A DNA stretch of 64,000 nt from Chitinophaga sp. CF118 (GCF_900112615.1 NZ_FOMK01000012.1:62001-126000), one strand, 5' to 3'. Counted from the stretch's first letter, positions 42,201 to 51,622 are shown. Notes: generated from the sequence alone by a model not told the origin. Translations and numbers: made by a program.

Positions 42201-42589
42201 AACTACAGACCGTGCTATCGCTCTGAGATTTATTTCAGTGAGGAAAGTCCGGACAGCATAGGGCAACGCACCACCTAACGGGTGGGGCCTGTGAAGGGTG
42301 AAAGCCTGAGACAGGTACAGAAAGTGCCACAGAAAATGACCGCTCCATAACGGCTTGCCGGTATGGAGTAAGGGTGAAAATGTGGGGTAAGAGCCCACGT
42401 TCTGTAATGGCAACATTATAGGAGGGTAAACCTTGCGTGCTGAAACGCCATGTATACAGTCGATTGAGGGCGGCTCGCCCGATGACTGAGGGTAGGCAGC
42501 TACAGGTGACGTGTGAACGTCATCGCAGATAAATGATAGCATCACGGGCATTGCCCGGGAACAGAATCCGGCTTACAGGTTTGTAGTTT
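42201..42589 (+). ncRNA. rnpB: RNase P RNA
   Basis: The catalytic RNA that trims tRNA 5' leaders. The P4 strands are clear: GAGGAAAGTCCGGAC near the 5' end and ACAGAATCCGGCTTACAG near the 3' end. P1 pairs 42201-42211 (AACTACAGACC) with 42579-42589 (GGTTTGTAGTT) with one wobble. Length about 390 nt, type A-like. A T-run (TTTTTTTTCT) follows directly as terminator. An open minus-strand frame across it is spurious. Confidence 0.97.
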
Positions 42590-42687
42590 ATTTTTTTTCT
42601 TCAGAATGATTAACCAAATGGGCAATAAAGCCTGTTCCAGAATCAAATAATACCCTTCGTTAATTAGCGATTTAAGCAGCAACTAAA

Positions 42688-43764
42688 ATGAAGCTAACAG
42701 AATTATCATATAAGACAGCTAATTGGGAAATTAAGAATCTCGAATTTGATAATGTGAGTTTAATCGTTGGTAAAAACTCAACAGGAAAGTCGAAAACATT
42801 GCGTGCAATAGATTTGCTGGGTAAAATTCTTACGCAAAGGGTAGGTTTAGTTGAGGAGTCCACATGGAATGTAACTTTTTCATCCGATAAGTACGGAACC
42901 ATTAATTATCAATTTATAGTAGAAACGAGCAATGGAGAATCTTTTGTTTCATTTGAACAGATGGCAGTAGATGATAAGGTTTATGTTCATAGAAAATTAC
43001 AACAGGCATCCCTTCAGAATGTATTAGATAATATTGGCAATACTATTTATCCTCCTTCTAATAAACTGACTATCCATATTACCCGCGATATTAAAAAGTA
43101 TCCTTACCTGGAAGAAATTATAATTTGGGCTGAACGTTCCTACGGGTTTAAATTTGGCAGTATTGGGCCTGAAGTTCCTTATAATCAGCAGGAATATAAC
43201 CTGCTAACTGCTGTGGATGAAATACCTGCTTTATATAAAGAGTTAAGTGCAGAAAGTAAAGAAAGGGTGAGGAAATACTTTTTAGAAATCGGGTACAGGA
43301 TTGATGAGATTGTTTTCACGTCAGGTCGTCAAAGGAATTTCCTGCATATAAAAGAATCTGATATGGAAATATATCTTGCACATTATCAACTTTCGCAAGG
43401 GATGTTTCGTAGTTTGTCCATATTGATCTTCATAGAATATCTTTTATTCATAAAGAAAGCAGCAACGGTAATTATAGATGATTTGTGTGAAGGGTTAGAT
43501 TACGATAGGGCTACTAAACTTGGCAAGATTATATATGAGAATTGCATACAAAAGAACATTCAATTGATTGCTACCTCTAATGATATGTTTCTGATGGATG
43601 TAGTAAATTTAAAATACTGGAACCTGCTGCAAAGGGATGGTGCAGTTGTGACCGCATTAAATCCTAAAAATCAACCAGATCTGTTCAACGATTTTCAATT
43701 TACCGGTTTATCAAATTTTGATTTCCTGGCTTCTGATTATATAGCCCAAAAGATTAAAAAATGA
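42688..43764 (+). CDS. OLD-like/AAA_21-type ABC-ATPase, candidate defence protein
   Basis: 358 aa. Walker A GKNSTGKS (28-35), an ABC-type signature region LSQGMFRSLSIL (about 235), Walker B VIIDDLCEGLD (about 261-271) and a downstream IQLIATSNDMF, which resembles the H-loop region without His. The usual catalytic Glu after the Walker B Asp is Asp here. Its stop overlaps the start of the TOPRIM-like gene (ATGA at 43761-43764). OLD-family ATPase plus TOPRIM-like partner pairs are typical of antiphage systems such as PARIS and of related uncharacterised operons. It lies 98 bp after rnpB. Confidence 0.82.
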   Translation: MKLTELSYKTANWEIKNLEFDNVSLIVGKNSTGKSKTLRAIDLLGKILTQRVGLVEESTWNVTFSSDKYGTINYQFIVETSNGESFVSFEQMAVDDKVYVHRKLQQASLQNVLDNIGNTIYPPSNKLTIHITRDIKKYPYLEEIIIWAERSYGFKFGSIGPEVPYNQQEYNLLTAVDEIPALYKELSAESKERVRKYFLEIGYRIDEIVFTSGRQRNFLHIKESDMEIYLAHYQLSQGMFRSLSILIFIEYLLFIKKAATVIIDDLCEGLDYDRATKLGKIIYENCIQKNIQLIATSNDMFLMDVVNLKYWNLLQRDGAVVTALNPKNQPDLFNDFQFTGLSNFDFLASDYIAQKIKK

Positions 43765-44483
43765 CCAGAACCGCTGTATTCGTTGAAGGACAAACAGAAT
43801 TGATTTTTGTCCGGGAGTTATTATTAAAAGTATTCGAGTATCAGAACATATCGCTGGAATGCTTTAATCTTTTTACAGACACTAATTTTCATCCTACTGA
43901 TTATGCTTTCCCTAATCCGGATGCAGCGCATTTTTTCCAGATAATAAATGTAGGAAATGATAAAAGTGTGCTTACCAGGATATTGAAGAGAGAGAGCTAT
44001 TTGAAGAATGCTGGATTTCAACGGATCATAGGATTAAGAGATATGTATTCAGGGGAATACAGGGATTTGGTTAAAAACCAAAGTATAGACAACGATATTA
44101 ACCAAAAATTCATTGATGGCCACAGATCTCAGATCAAATCCGGCGATATTTTTTTCTCCTTTGCAATTATGGAAATCGAGTCCTGGTTATTAGGATTGAG
44201 AAGATCTTTTGAGCGGATGGATAACCGGTTAACACCTGAATTTATTAATGAGCATGTAGGATTTGACCTGAATACTGTAGATCCTGAGAAGACTTTTTTT
44301 CATCCTGCAGATAATGTACACGATATATTTCAACTTGTTGGACAACGTTATAGTAAGAGTAAAGGGGACATTAATGCCTTGGTTAGTCATATTGAAAGGA
44401 ATGACTATATAGAATTATTGGAAAGCACTAAATGTAATTCTTTTAAAGAGTTCTATGGAAGCCTACAGATACCAAAGGTCTGA
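43761..44483 (+). CDS. TOPRIM-like/DUF4276-like protein, candidate effector
   Basis: 240 aa. It starts with a strand and the motif FVEGQTELIFVRELLL (Glu9, Glu13 region), then IIGLRDMYSG (about 91-100) and FAIMEIESWLLGLRRSF. The EGxTE start, an Asp-bearing second strand and a MExExWLL helix match the DUF4276/TOPRIM-like nucleases seen beside OLD-like ATPases. By analogy the ATPase senses infection and this protein cleaves a nucleic acid; that is an inference. It overlaps the ATPase gene by 4 bp, so the two form one operon. Confidence 0.78.
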   Translation: MTRTAVFVEGQTELIFVRELLLKVFEYQNISLECFNLFTDTNFHPTDYAFPNPDAAHFFQIINVGNDKSVLTRILKRESYLKNAGFQRIIGLRDMYSGEYRDLVKNQSIDNDINQKFIDGHRSQIKSGDIFFSFAIMEIESWLLGLRRSFERMDNRLTPEFINEHVGFDLNTVDPEKTFFHPADNVHDIFQLVGQRYSKSKGDINALVSHIERNDYIELLESTKCNSFKEFYGSLQIPKV

Positions 44484-44611
44484 TTAAGTGATAATTTGCT
44501 TATATTAAACTGATTATCAATAACTAAAAACATTCAAAATCATAATAAGCAAGTAAAGACGATCCTTTGATTTTATTTTTTAATTTAGTAACCCACAATA
44601 ACTAATCCCTT

Positions 44612-45025
44612 ATGCAACAAAAAGAAGAAAATACCTGGGCCACGCTGGCTCATCTCGGAGGAATAATTGGTACGCTGGTTATTCCTTCTGTTGGTAATAT
44701 CTTAGGGGCTCTTATAATCTGGCTGATCAAACGCAATGAATCTGCATTTGTAGATGATCAGGGAAAAGAAGCTCTGAATTTTCAGATAACCCTAAGCCTG
44801 GCAAATGCTGCATTAGGCATTATCACTGCCATCCGTTTTGGATTCTGGTCATTTAACAGTATGTTTTTCCATAGAGGAGACTGGGATTTCGACGATCTGA
44901 CTATCTACTCTGGCAGTCATGGTGTAATATGGATACTCAACATCGTTTTTTCCATCATTGCAGCAGTTCGCGCTAATAAAGGAATTGGATATAAGTATCC
45001 GGTAAGCTGGAGACTTGTTAAGTAA
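44612..45025 (+). CDS. DUF4870 family membrane protein
   Basis: 137 aa. Family features: EENTWATLAHLGGIIG at the N-terminus, LIIWLIKRNESAFVDDQGKEALNFQIT and a last hydrophobic segment with a short polar tail (YPVSWRLVK). About three transmembrane segments. Function of the family is unknown. It is read away from the defence pair and ends in a strong terminator shared with the convergent protease gene. Confidence 0.85.
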   Translation: MQQKEENTWATLAHLGGIIGTLVIPSVGNILGALIIWLIKRNESAFVDDQGKEALNFQITLSLANAALGIITAIRFGFWSFNSMFFHRGDWDFDDLTIYSGSHGVIWILNIVFSIIAAVRANKGIGYKYPVSWRLVK

Positions 45026-45053
45026 TTACAGGACTTTATCCTTTGAAGATTTT

Positions 45054-45095
45054 GTATAATAAAAAAGCTCCCAACCGGGAGCTTTTTTATTATAC
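45054..45095. terminator. Bidirectional terminator
   Basis: A perfect 19-bp stem: arms 45054-45072 and 45077-45095 with loop AACC and A/T runs on both sides of GCTCCC/GGGAGC. It lies between convergent genes. Confidence 0.92.
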
Positions 45096-45170
45096 AAATA
45101 GTTTGTAAATCAGTTGATTTGAATGTCCACTTAACAGAATGTGTGAACCCCGTGCATGTAGGTTCTTTTG

Positions 45171-46853
45171 TTATCCTTTTCTAATCTTATTCACTTTCGC
45201 CTTCTTAGGTGTAAGCTCTCCCTGCATAGTAGCAGCCAGCTTTAATGCATTGTAAGCATTTACTACACCTCCCGTAATAGAAAGATCTGCAAAGGGTACT
45301 TTGTCATTCGTATCGGGCTTGATCACTTCTTTTGTTCCATCAGGTAATGGTGTAGCAGATTCTTCAAGCACTTCCTTTAACTGCCTGGCACTCAGGTTAG
45401 GATAATAGGAGAGGACGAGTGCCGCCACACCGGCTACTACAGGAGCCGCCATACTGGTACCACTGGCACTGCCATATTTATTACCACCTGGTACAGTAGA
45501 ATAAATCTGTACTCCGGGAGCAAACAAGTCTACACTCTTTTTACCATAATTAGAGAATCCTGCAATCTTTGGACCTATTTTACCATTGCTGCTTGCACCC
45601 ACTGTAATGTAGTTACCGGCATGGGTATGATCCACAAAGTCAGGATTAGGGAAGTTATCTGTAGAGTCGTTATTATTACCATCATTACCGGCAGCATGTA
45701 TCAGTAATACACCTTTCTCATCTGCATATTTTACAGCAGCATCTACCCAGTCTTTATGAGGAGAAAAGCTCTTACCAAAACTCATATTGATAACGCGGGC
45801 ACCATTATCCACTGCATAACGGATAGCCAGTGCAATATCTTTATCACGCTCATCACCATCAGGTACAGCTTTTACAAGCATGATACGTACATTATCAGCT
45901 ATACCATCCATTCCTACACCATTATTTCTTACAGCTGCGATGATACCGGATACGTGAGTACCATGAAAGCCAAATTTGCCCATTACATCATTGTTGCCAT
46001 AATACCGGTCGTTGATATCATTGATATCATCTCCGATAATTTCAGCTCGTTTATCTGCCGGTTCTCCTTCTACAATTTCTGCTTTATGTTTGAGATCTTC
46101 CATGTATTCATCAAACTCAGATTTGAAAACGGCGTAGGTAATATCCTGTTCTTCAGTACTTTTCAGCAGTCTGATCATGTAGTTCTTTGCCATCATAACA
46201 CCCTGGTCGGCGGTCTCGATGCTATCCAGCCTGGGGATGGTAAAGTCACTTTGTTGCAGATATCTTGTCAGCAGGTTTTCACATTTTTTCACATTATCCT
46301 GCATTTGCTGCATTTTCTGATAGGTCAGTTTGCTTTCGCTGCTCGGTTTTACGATTTTACCCTGAAGCTTCTGCCAGTAGGCATATTCTTTGGATTGTTT
46401 GTCCAGCAGGGAATCCGGATTACCGTATAATCTCTTGTAACGGTAATATTCGCGGGTACCTTCATCGGTATCTTCTTTTACACTGCGTCCATCTTTACCA
46501 CCCAGAAAATTCCAGCCATGAATATCATCAACATAACCATTTTTATCATCATCGATTCCATTATTTGGAACTTCTCCCGGATTTATCCATAAAATGGATT
46601 TGAGATCTTCATGGGTAGTATCTACTCCTGAATCTATCACAGCCACAATAACAGGGGTGCTTTTTTTGCCTTTTAACAAGTCTGCATAGGCTTTTTCAAC
46701 GCCTGTACCATATACGCTGTCAGTTGCGTAGTTCAGTAAATGCCAGTTTTTAGGAATAGCTGTTGTACCTTGGCCATAGGATCTGCTAGTTGTAAGTGCA
46801 GTCAACATCGCAACACAAACGGTCATGACTGCCAGCGCTCTGCTAAATTTCAT
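45171..46853 (-). CDS. Secreted S8 subtilase with a large insertion
   Basis: 560 aa. Signal peptide (ALAVMTVCVAMLTALTTSRSYG). Triad: Asp74 (AVIDSGVDTTHEDL), His300 (FHGTHVSGIIAAV) and Ser467 (SGTSMAAPVVAG), with oxyanion Asn in IHAAGNDGNNN. About 225 residues separate Asp and His, against some 30-40 in typical subtilisins. The insert is charged and helical (LTYQKMQQMQDNVKKCENLL) and carries calcium-like Asp-rich loops at its start (GIDDDKNGYVDD). A periplasmic or surface protease; the target is unknown. Confidence 0.92.
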   Translation of the reverse strand: MKFSRALAVMTVCVAMLTALTTSRSYGQGTTAIPKNWHLLNYATDSVYGTGVEKAYADLLKGKKSTPVIVAVIDSGVDTTHEDLKSILWINPGEVPNNGIDDDKNGYVDDIHGWNFLGGKDGRSVKEDTDEGTREYYRYKRLYGNPDSLLDKQSKEYAYWQKLQGKIVKPSSESKLTYQKMQQMQDNVKKCENLLTRYLQQSDFTIPRLDSIETADQGVMMAKNYMIRLLKSTEEQDITYAVFKSEFDEYMEDLKHKAEIVEGEPADKRAEIIGDDINDINDRYYGNNDVMGKFGFHGTHVSGIIAAVRNNGVGMDGIADNVRIMLVKAVPDGDERDKDIALAIRYAVDNGARVINMSFGKSFSPHKDWVDAAVKYADEKGVLLIHAAGNDGNNNDSTDNFPNPDFVDHTHAGNYITVGASSNGKIGPKIAGFSNYGKKSVDLFAPGVQIYSTVPGGNKYGSASGTSMAAPVVAGVAALVLSYYPNLSARQLKEVLEESATPLPDGTKEVIKPDTNDKVPFADLSITGGVVNAYNALKLAATMQGELTPKKAKVNKIRKG

Positions 46854-47313
46854 CTAATTTATTTTTTTCACAATAAGCGTAACAATACGAATACCATATT
46901 TGGTTAAAGATATGTAAAATGACATATTTGGGAAGGGCATTAGTGATAAGCGACTTAAAACATGGATAAAGGAAAAGCTTCCGGGGAGTATTAGTGAACA
47001 AAGATGTGGGGAAAGAGGTTATTTAAATTAGCACAAAAGTTGAATATGAAATTCCAGAAAAAAATGTAATATTTAGTTTTTGAAGAATAATTGGAGGCCT
47101 TACAGCTATCTGATTATTTTCTCATAAGCATGGTTTCCGTTTAACGAAAAGCGGGGTTCTCTAACCTCGCTATTTTTATATACTTGTATAACGTTTAATG
47201 TCCTAACTTATTGTATTAGAATAAAAACTAAATAGTTTGATACGGACTAAAAAAATGGCTTTGAGATAGTATGAATCTCAAAGCCATGAAGTTGCCTTAT
47301 ATAAAATGAAGTG
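46854..47313. other. Intergenic region with two hairpins
   Basis: Between the minus-strand subtilase and aldehyde dehydrogenase genes. It holds the dehydrogenase terminator (47255-47287) and a second hairpin (47150-47158 / 47163-47171, one mismatch) followed on the + strand by ATTTTTAT. No ORF or RNA gene recognised in the AT-rich remainder. Confidence 0.7.
47255..47287 (-). terminator. Terminator of the aldehyde dehydrogenase gene
   Basis: Perfect 12-bp stem (47255-47266 / 47276-47287), followed on the minus strand by TTTTTTAG. Confidence 0.9.
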
Positions 47314-48843
47314 TTACAGATCAAACTTAATACCCTGGGCAAGTGGGAGATGGGTTGAGTAGTTGATAGTATTGGTTTGCCTCCTCATATACGCCTTCCA
47401 GGCATCTGAACCACTCTCGCGTCCGCCACCGGTTTCTTTCTCTCCTCCAAAAGCACCACCAATCTCCGCACCTGAAGTTCCTATGTTCACATTGGCAATT
47501 CCGCAATCGGAACCCGCCTGTGACAGGAAAAGCTCAGCTTCCCTGAGGTTGAGTGTCATAATTGCAGAAGACAATCCCTGTGGTACATCGTTTTGCATAG
47601 CAATCGCTTCATCCAGCTCTTTGTATTTCATTACATAGAGGATAGGCGCAAAGGTTTCATGCTGAACGATCTTAAAGTTATTCTTTACTGCTGCAATACA
47701 AGGTTTTACATAACAGCCGGATGAGTAAGCATCCCCTTCCAGTACACCACCTTCTACTATGAAACTTCCACCTTCGGATTTGATTTCTGTAATAGACTGC
47801 TGATACAAACGCACCGCATCTTTATCTATCAATGGACCTACGTGGTTATTCTCATCCAGCGGGTTGCCAATACGCAACTGCTGATAGGCTTTAGCAAGTT
47901 TTTGTGTAAAAGCATCGTACACACTTTCATGGATAATGAGGCGGCGGGTGCTGGTACAACGCTGACCGGCAGTACCTACAGCCCCAAACACACAACCAAT
48001 CAGGGACATATCGAGATCGGCATTGGCTGTAATAATGATGGCATTGTTACCTCCCAACTCCAGAAGGGACCTTCCCAGACGGGAGCCTACGGCTGTACCA
48101 ACTGCCTTACCCATGCGGGTAGAACCTGTGGCGGATACCAGCGGAACACGGGTATCTGCAGCCATCCATTCGCCCAGTTCACGGCCACCTACTACCAGGT
48201 TACAAACGCCTTCCGGTACCTTATTATCCCGTAATACATCCTGGATGATCTGTTGACAGGCAATAGCAGATAAAGGTGTTTTTTCTGATGGTTTCCAGAC
48301 ACATACGTTTCCACATACCAGAGCCAGCATAGAATTCCAGCTCCAGACCGCTACCGGGAAGTTAAAGGCAGAGATGATTCCCGTAATGCCCAATGGGTGC
48401 CATTGCTCATACATGCGATGGCCCGGCCTTTCAGAATGCATGCTCAGACCATAGAGTTGTCTTGAGAGTCCTACTGCAAAATCGCAGATATCTATCATCT
48501 CCTGTACCTCACCGTATCCTTCCTGCAAACTTTTCCCCATTTCATAAGAAACCAGTCTGCCGAGCGCTTCCTTATTCTTCCTCAATGCTTCGCCCGCCTG
48601 TCTTACCACCTCTCCACGACGGGGAGCGGGCCATGAGCGCCATTCCTTAAAAGCCGCAGTGGCTGTTTCGATAACGGAGTCGTAGTTTTCACGGCTGGCA
48701 GTGCTCACGGAAGCGATCACTTTACCATCCACAGGAGAATCTGCTTTGATTGAAGGGCCAGTTGCTGGCAGCCATACAGTGCCGGTGCTTACGCCACTAT
48801 TTTCTGCATTTATATGTAGTTGCTGTAGAATATCGTTGATCAT
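47314..48843 (-). CDS. ALDH7-type aldehyde dehydrogenase (aminoadipate semialdehyde dehydrogenase-like)
   Basis: 509 aa. The catalytic Glu lies in LELGGNNAI and the nucleophile Cys in TAGQRCTSTRRLI; the Rossmann region has SAFNFPVAVWSWN and WKPSEKTPLSA, and GGAFGGEKETGGGRESGSD is typical of the ALDH7A1/AmaB group. That group oxidises alpha-aminoadipate semialdehyde to alpha-aminoadipate with NAD. The next gene on the same strand is a DUF1338 protein, a family that includes 2-oxoadipate dioxygenase, so the two fit consecutive parts of lysine breakdown. Confidence 0.92.
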   Translation of the reverse strand: MINDILQQLHINAENSGVSTGTVWLPATGPSIKADSPVDGKVIASVSTASRENYDSVIETATAAFKEWRSWPAPRRGEVVRQAGEALRKNKEALGRLVSYEMGKSLQEGYGEVQEMIDICDFAVGLSRQLYGLSMHSERPGHRMYEQWHPLGITGIISAFNFPVAVWSWNSMLALVCGNVCVWKPSEKTPLSAIACQQIIQDVLRDNKVPEGVCNLVVGGRELGEWMAADTRVPLVSATGSTRMGKAVGTAVGSRLGRSLLELGGNNAIIITANADLDMSLIGCVFGAVGTAGQRCTSTRRLIIHESVYDAFTQKLAKAYQQLRIGNPLDENNHVGPLIDKDAVRLYQQSITEIKSEGGSFIVEGGVLEGDAYSSGCYVKPCIAAVKNNFKIVQHETFAPILYVMKYKELDEAIAMQNDVPQGLSSAIMTLNLREAELFLSQAGSDCGIANVNIGTSGAEIGGAFGGEKETGGGRESGSDAWKAYMRRQTNTINYSTHLPLAQGIKFDL

Positions 48844-48918
48844 GTAGATGAGAATTAAGAAGCAAATTTAAGAAAATTGCTGATGACGGTTTTGGTGTTG
48901 TATTTGGTACCCAGTGGT

Positions 48919-49812
48919 TTACTGACCTTTCTGAGTTGTCTGTGAACTGTAAGTGCTTTCGAAGATTTTATCGGCATTGCCCGCTTCAAAACCTTCGCGG
49001 CGTTGTTCACGGGTAATGGAGGATGCTGGCAGGTGTGCGAACTGGGGCAACACCTTGCGTTCTGCAAACTCTACATAAGAGCCGGCTATCTGCAGTGTTT
49101 CATTATCTGCAAAGGTGGCTGGGATCATTTTCGCAACAGTGCTGCTTTGCAATAACAGGCCATCCGGACTGGTTTTGATTTTGCCGCCTGCATTATTCAG
49201 TACAAAACCCTTCTTTTCCAGGAATGTATTAAAATCCGCTACGGTATTATATCCTTCAGGGAGGTTCTGCAGGCTGATGGTAAAATGGTTCAGGTAATAC
49301 CGGTTATAGATCACCCAGGCAGCGTATTCACTTTCTGCAGCAAGTGTCTGATAATCCTGAATAGTAGGTGTACGCCATAAAGCACTATGCAGGAAGTTGT
49401 CTACTATAACTCCGCTATTCAGGTCCAGCTGATTGGCAGGGTCTGTGATCACTTCGCTGGTGTAACTCGTGATGATAGCCTGTGCCTGTTTGCTGAGATC
49501 TTTCACCCTTAACTCACTCAGGAAAATACGCGGGTAGTGGGGTTTCGGAGGAGCATACCACCAGGCATCCAGTTTTTTTTCCTTAAAATGATACGGATCC
49601 TTTTTCGTGTAACCGTAGTGGAGGAAGATCTTTTCGAGCGACTGTATACCCAGCTGTGGGACGCCTATAGTCCTGAAGGCAATGTGGTCATTCTCAATAT
49701 CTTCTGCGCGCTGAATAATGTTATCATTGATCATTGCCGTAATAATACCGGCAACATCAGGCACACGCTCTTTATAGCGATGCATTAGTCCGTTCAGAAC
49801 GTAGTCTAACAT
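48919..49812 (-). CDS. DUF1338 protein, probable 2-oxoadipate dioxygenase/decarboxylase
   Basis: 297 aa. Metal-ligand candidates in this family are present: DHIAFRTIG near residue 42, YPRIFLSELRVKDLS in the centre and a Glu-bearing FAERKVLPQF near the C-terminus. Characterised members (HglS/YdcJ) turn 2-oxoadipate into 2-hydroxyglutarate using Fe(II) and O2. The neighbouring ALDH7 supports a lysine-catabolic role. An aminoadipate aminotransferase is not in the window. Assignment is by motif recognition and context. Confidence 0.82.
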   Translation of the reverse strand: MLDYVLNGLMHRYKERVPDVAGIITAMINDNIIQRAEDIENDHIAFRTIGVPQLGIQSLEKIFLHYGYTKKDPYHFKEKKLDAWWYAPPKPHYPRIFLSELRVKDLSKQAQAIITSYTSEVITDPANQLDLNSGVIVDNFLHSALWRTPTIQDYQTLAAESEYAAWVIYNRYYLNHFTISLQNLPEGYNTVADFNTFLEKKGFVLNNAGGKIKTSPDGLLLQSSTVAKMIPATFADNETLQIAGSYVEFAERKVLPQFAHLPASSITREQRREGFEAGNADKIFESTYSSQTTQKGQ

Positions 49813-49821
49813 AAAACAATT

Positions 49822-50637
49822 TTAATATTGTTCGTTATCATTGGGGAAATCCTTTGTTTTTACATCGCGGATATATGCCTGGGAGGCATTGTAAATCTCC
49901 TCATATAAATTGAGGTATTTGCGAAGAAAACGTGGTTTAAAATCTTTATTGATACCTAACATATCATGCATCACCAGTACTTGTCCGTCTACATATTTAC
50001 CCGCACCGATACCGATGATTGGAATACGAACAGTTTCTGCCACCTGTTTGGCCAGGAGGGCAGGGATCTTTTCCAGTACTATACCAAAACAACCGGCTTC
50101 CTGTAACAGGCGGGCATCGTTCAGTAACTTCTGCGCCTCTGCCTCATCGGTGGCACGAACAGCATAGGTACCGAATTTATTAATGGATTGCGGTGTTAAC
50201 CCCAGGTGTCCCATAACCGGCACCCCGGCAGATATGATCCGTTTTACAGATTCCAGGATCTCTTCACCGCCTTCTATTTTCACCCCGTGGGCACTGGTTT
50301 CTTTCATTATCCTGATAGCAGACAGCAGGGCCTCTTTGGAATTGCCCTGGTAAGAACCAAAAGGAAGATCTACTGTTACGAAGCTTCTTTTAATGCCTCT
50401 TACCACAGATGCAGCATGATAGATCATCTGGTCGAGCGTGATGGGCAGGGTGGTTTCATGGCCTGCCATTACATTAGACGCAGAATCGCCCACCAGCAAT
50501 ATATCCATACCGGCATCATCAAAAATGCGGGCCATAGAATAATCATATGCAGTGATCATGGAGATTTTCTCTCCATCGTCCTTCATTTTCTGTAGAATAT
50601 GTGTTGTGATCCTCTTAACTTCTTTATGCGTAGACAT
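49822..50637 (-). CDS. panB: 3-methyl-2-oxobutanoate hydroxymethyltransferase
   Basis: 271 aa, standard length. KISMITAYDYSMARIFDDAG, LLVGDSASNVMAGHETTLPI, VTVDLPFGSYQ, VKIEGGEEI, MGHLGLTPQS and IIGIGAGKYVDGQVLVMHDMLG are all present, with Mg-binding Asp and catalytic Glu positions kept. It makes ketopantoate, the first step to pantothenate. panC and panD are 6-7 kb away. It lies 9 bp upstream of the DUF1338 gene on the same strand. Confidence 0.97.
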   Translation of the reverse strand: MSTHKEVKRITTHILQKMKDDGEKISMITAYDYSMARIFDDAGMDILLVGDSASNVMAGHETTLPITLDQMIYHAASVVRGIKRSFVTVDLPFGSYQGNSKEALLSAIRIMKETSAHGVKIEGGEEILESVKRIISAGVPVMGHLGLTPQSINKFGTYAVRATDEAEAQKLLNDARLLQEAGCFGIVLEKIPALLAKQVAETVRIPIIGIGAGKYVDGQVLVMHDMLGINKDFKPRFLRKYLNLYEEIYNASQAYIRDVKTKDFPNDNEQY

Positions 50638-50696
50638 CTTATTAATGATTAAAAGCGCGTTAAGGTAGGCATAATCATTAAATCAGGCAAATCGGA

Positions 50697-51593
50697 CTAT
50701 TTATTATGGCTGATTTCAGCATATAGTGACTGGATCAGGCCATCTGCCAGTCCTATTTTGGGGACATAAATTTCTGTAGCATCTGCCCAGCGCATGATGT
50801 TCACATAAATCTGCAATGCAGGAACAATCACATCTGCGCGATCTTCCCGGAGGTTGTAAAGGTGAATTCTTTCCTCTACCGTAAAATTGCTGAATTCCTT
50901 GTAGTAATCTTTTAATATATCCAGCGTAAGTGGTTTACCTTCTTTTCGTTTTGAGAGTGAAAAGATTTTATTGATATTACCGCCGGAGCCGATAGCGGTC
51001 AACTGGTTTACGCCTTTGATCTGCTGCTTGATGGTATCTTTCATATATTGCCACTGTTCATCAGTTACCTGCTTTTGCAGCAAACGGATAGTGCCTATAT
51101 TGAAAGATTCTTTGTATACCAATGCGTTGTTATTGAACAGTGTAACTTCCGTACTACCACCACCTACATCTATGTACATGTAAGCGCGGCTTTTCTCCAA
51201 CTGTTCTGCCACATGGCTTTCAAACAGGAAAGAAGCTTCTTCCTGTCCGGAGATTATTTTTATATCTATACCGGTGTGATGTTTTACTTTCTGCAGGATT
51301 TCTGTTGAATTAGATGCATCGCGCATTGCTGAAGTCGCACACGCTTTCAGGTATTTGACTTCATATACTTCCAATAGAAGTTTATATGCCTGGATTGTAC
51401 TTAGCAGATGAGAAGCTCTTTTTTCCGAGATAGCTCCATTGCTGAATACATCAAATCCCAGGCGTAAGGGAACCCTTACCAGGTTCACTTTGGTGAAATC
51501 CATTCTACCCTGACTGTTTGGGGATGCTTCTGAAATAAGCAACCTCGCAGCGTTGGAACCTATATCAATGGCAGCAAGCTTCATGGTCATCAT
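50697..51593 (-). CDS. Ppx/GppA-type exopolyphosphatase
   Basis: 298 aa. ASKHA fold: phosphate-1 loop AAIDIGSNAARLLI, ACATSAMRDASNS, the catalytic Glu in SGQEEASFLF and phosphate-2 loop YIDVGGGSTEVTLF. It lacks the C-terminal HD domain of long Ppx/GppA proteins, as in short PPX2-type enzymes. The start is ATG 51593 or 51584 (MKLAAIDIG). It lies 29 bp after ppk1, so synthesis and breakdown of polyphosphate are coded together. Confidence 0.92.
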   Translation of the reverse strand: MMTMKLAAIDIGSNAARLLISEASPNSQGRMDFTKVNLVRVPLRLGFDVFSNGAISEKRASHLLSTIQAYKLLLEVYEVKYLKACATSAMRDASNSTEILQKVKHHTGIDIKIISGQEEASFLFESHVAEQLEKSRAYMYIDVGGGSTEVTLFNNNALVYKESFNIGTIRLLQKQVTDEQWQYMKDTIKQQIKGVNQLTAIGSGGNINKIFSLSKRKEGKPLTLDILKDYYKEFSNFTVEERIHLYNLREDRADVIVPALQIYVNIMRWADATEIYVPKIGLADGLIQSLYAEISHNK

Positions 51594-51622
51594 TTAGTCG
51601 GATAGCAAAAGTAACGTAAATA

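Noticed and set aside
42171..42551. 126-codon minus-strand frame
   Set aside because: Lies over the RNase P RNA gene, which is structurally well supported.
45756..46430. 224-codon + strand open frame
   Set aside because: Antisense to the secreted subtilase, which has signal peptide and full triad; the frame has no recognisable motif.
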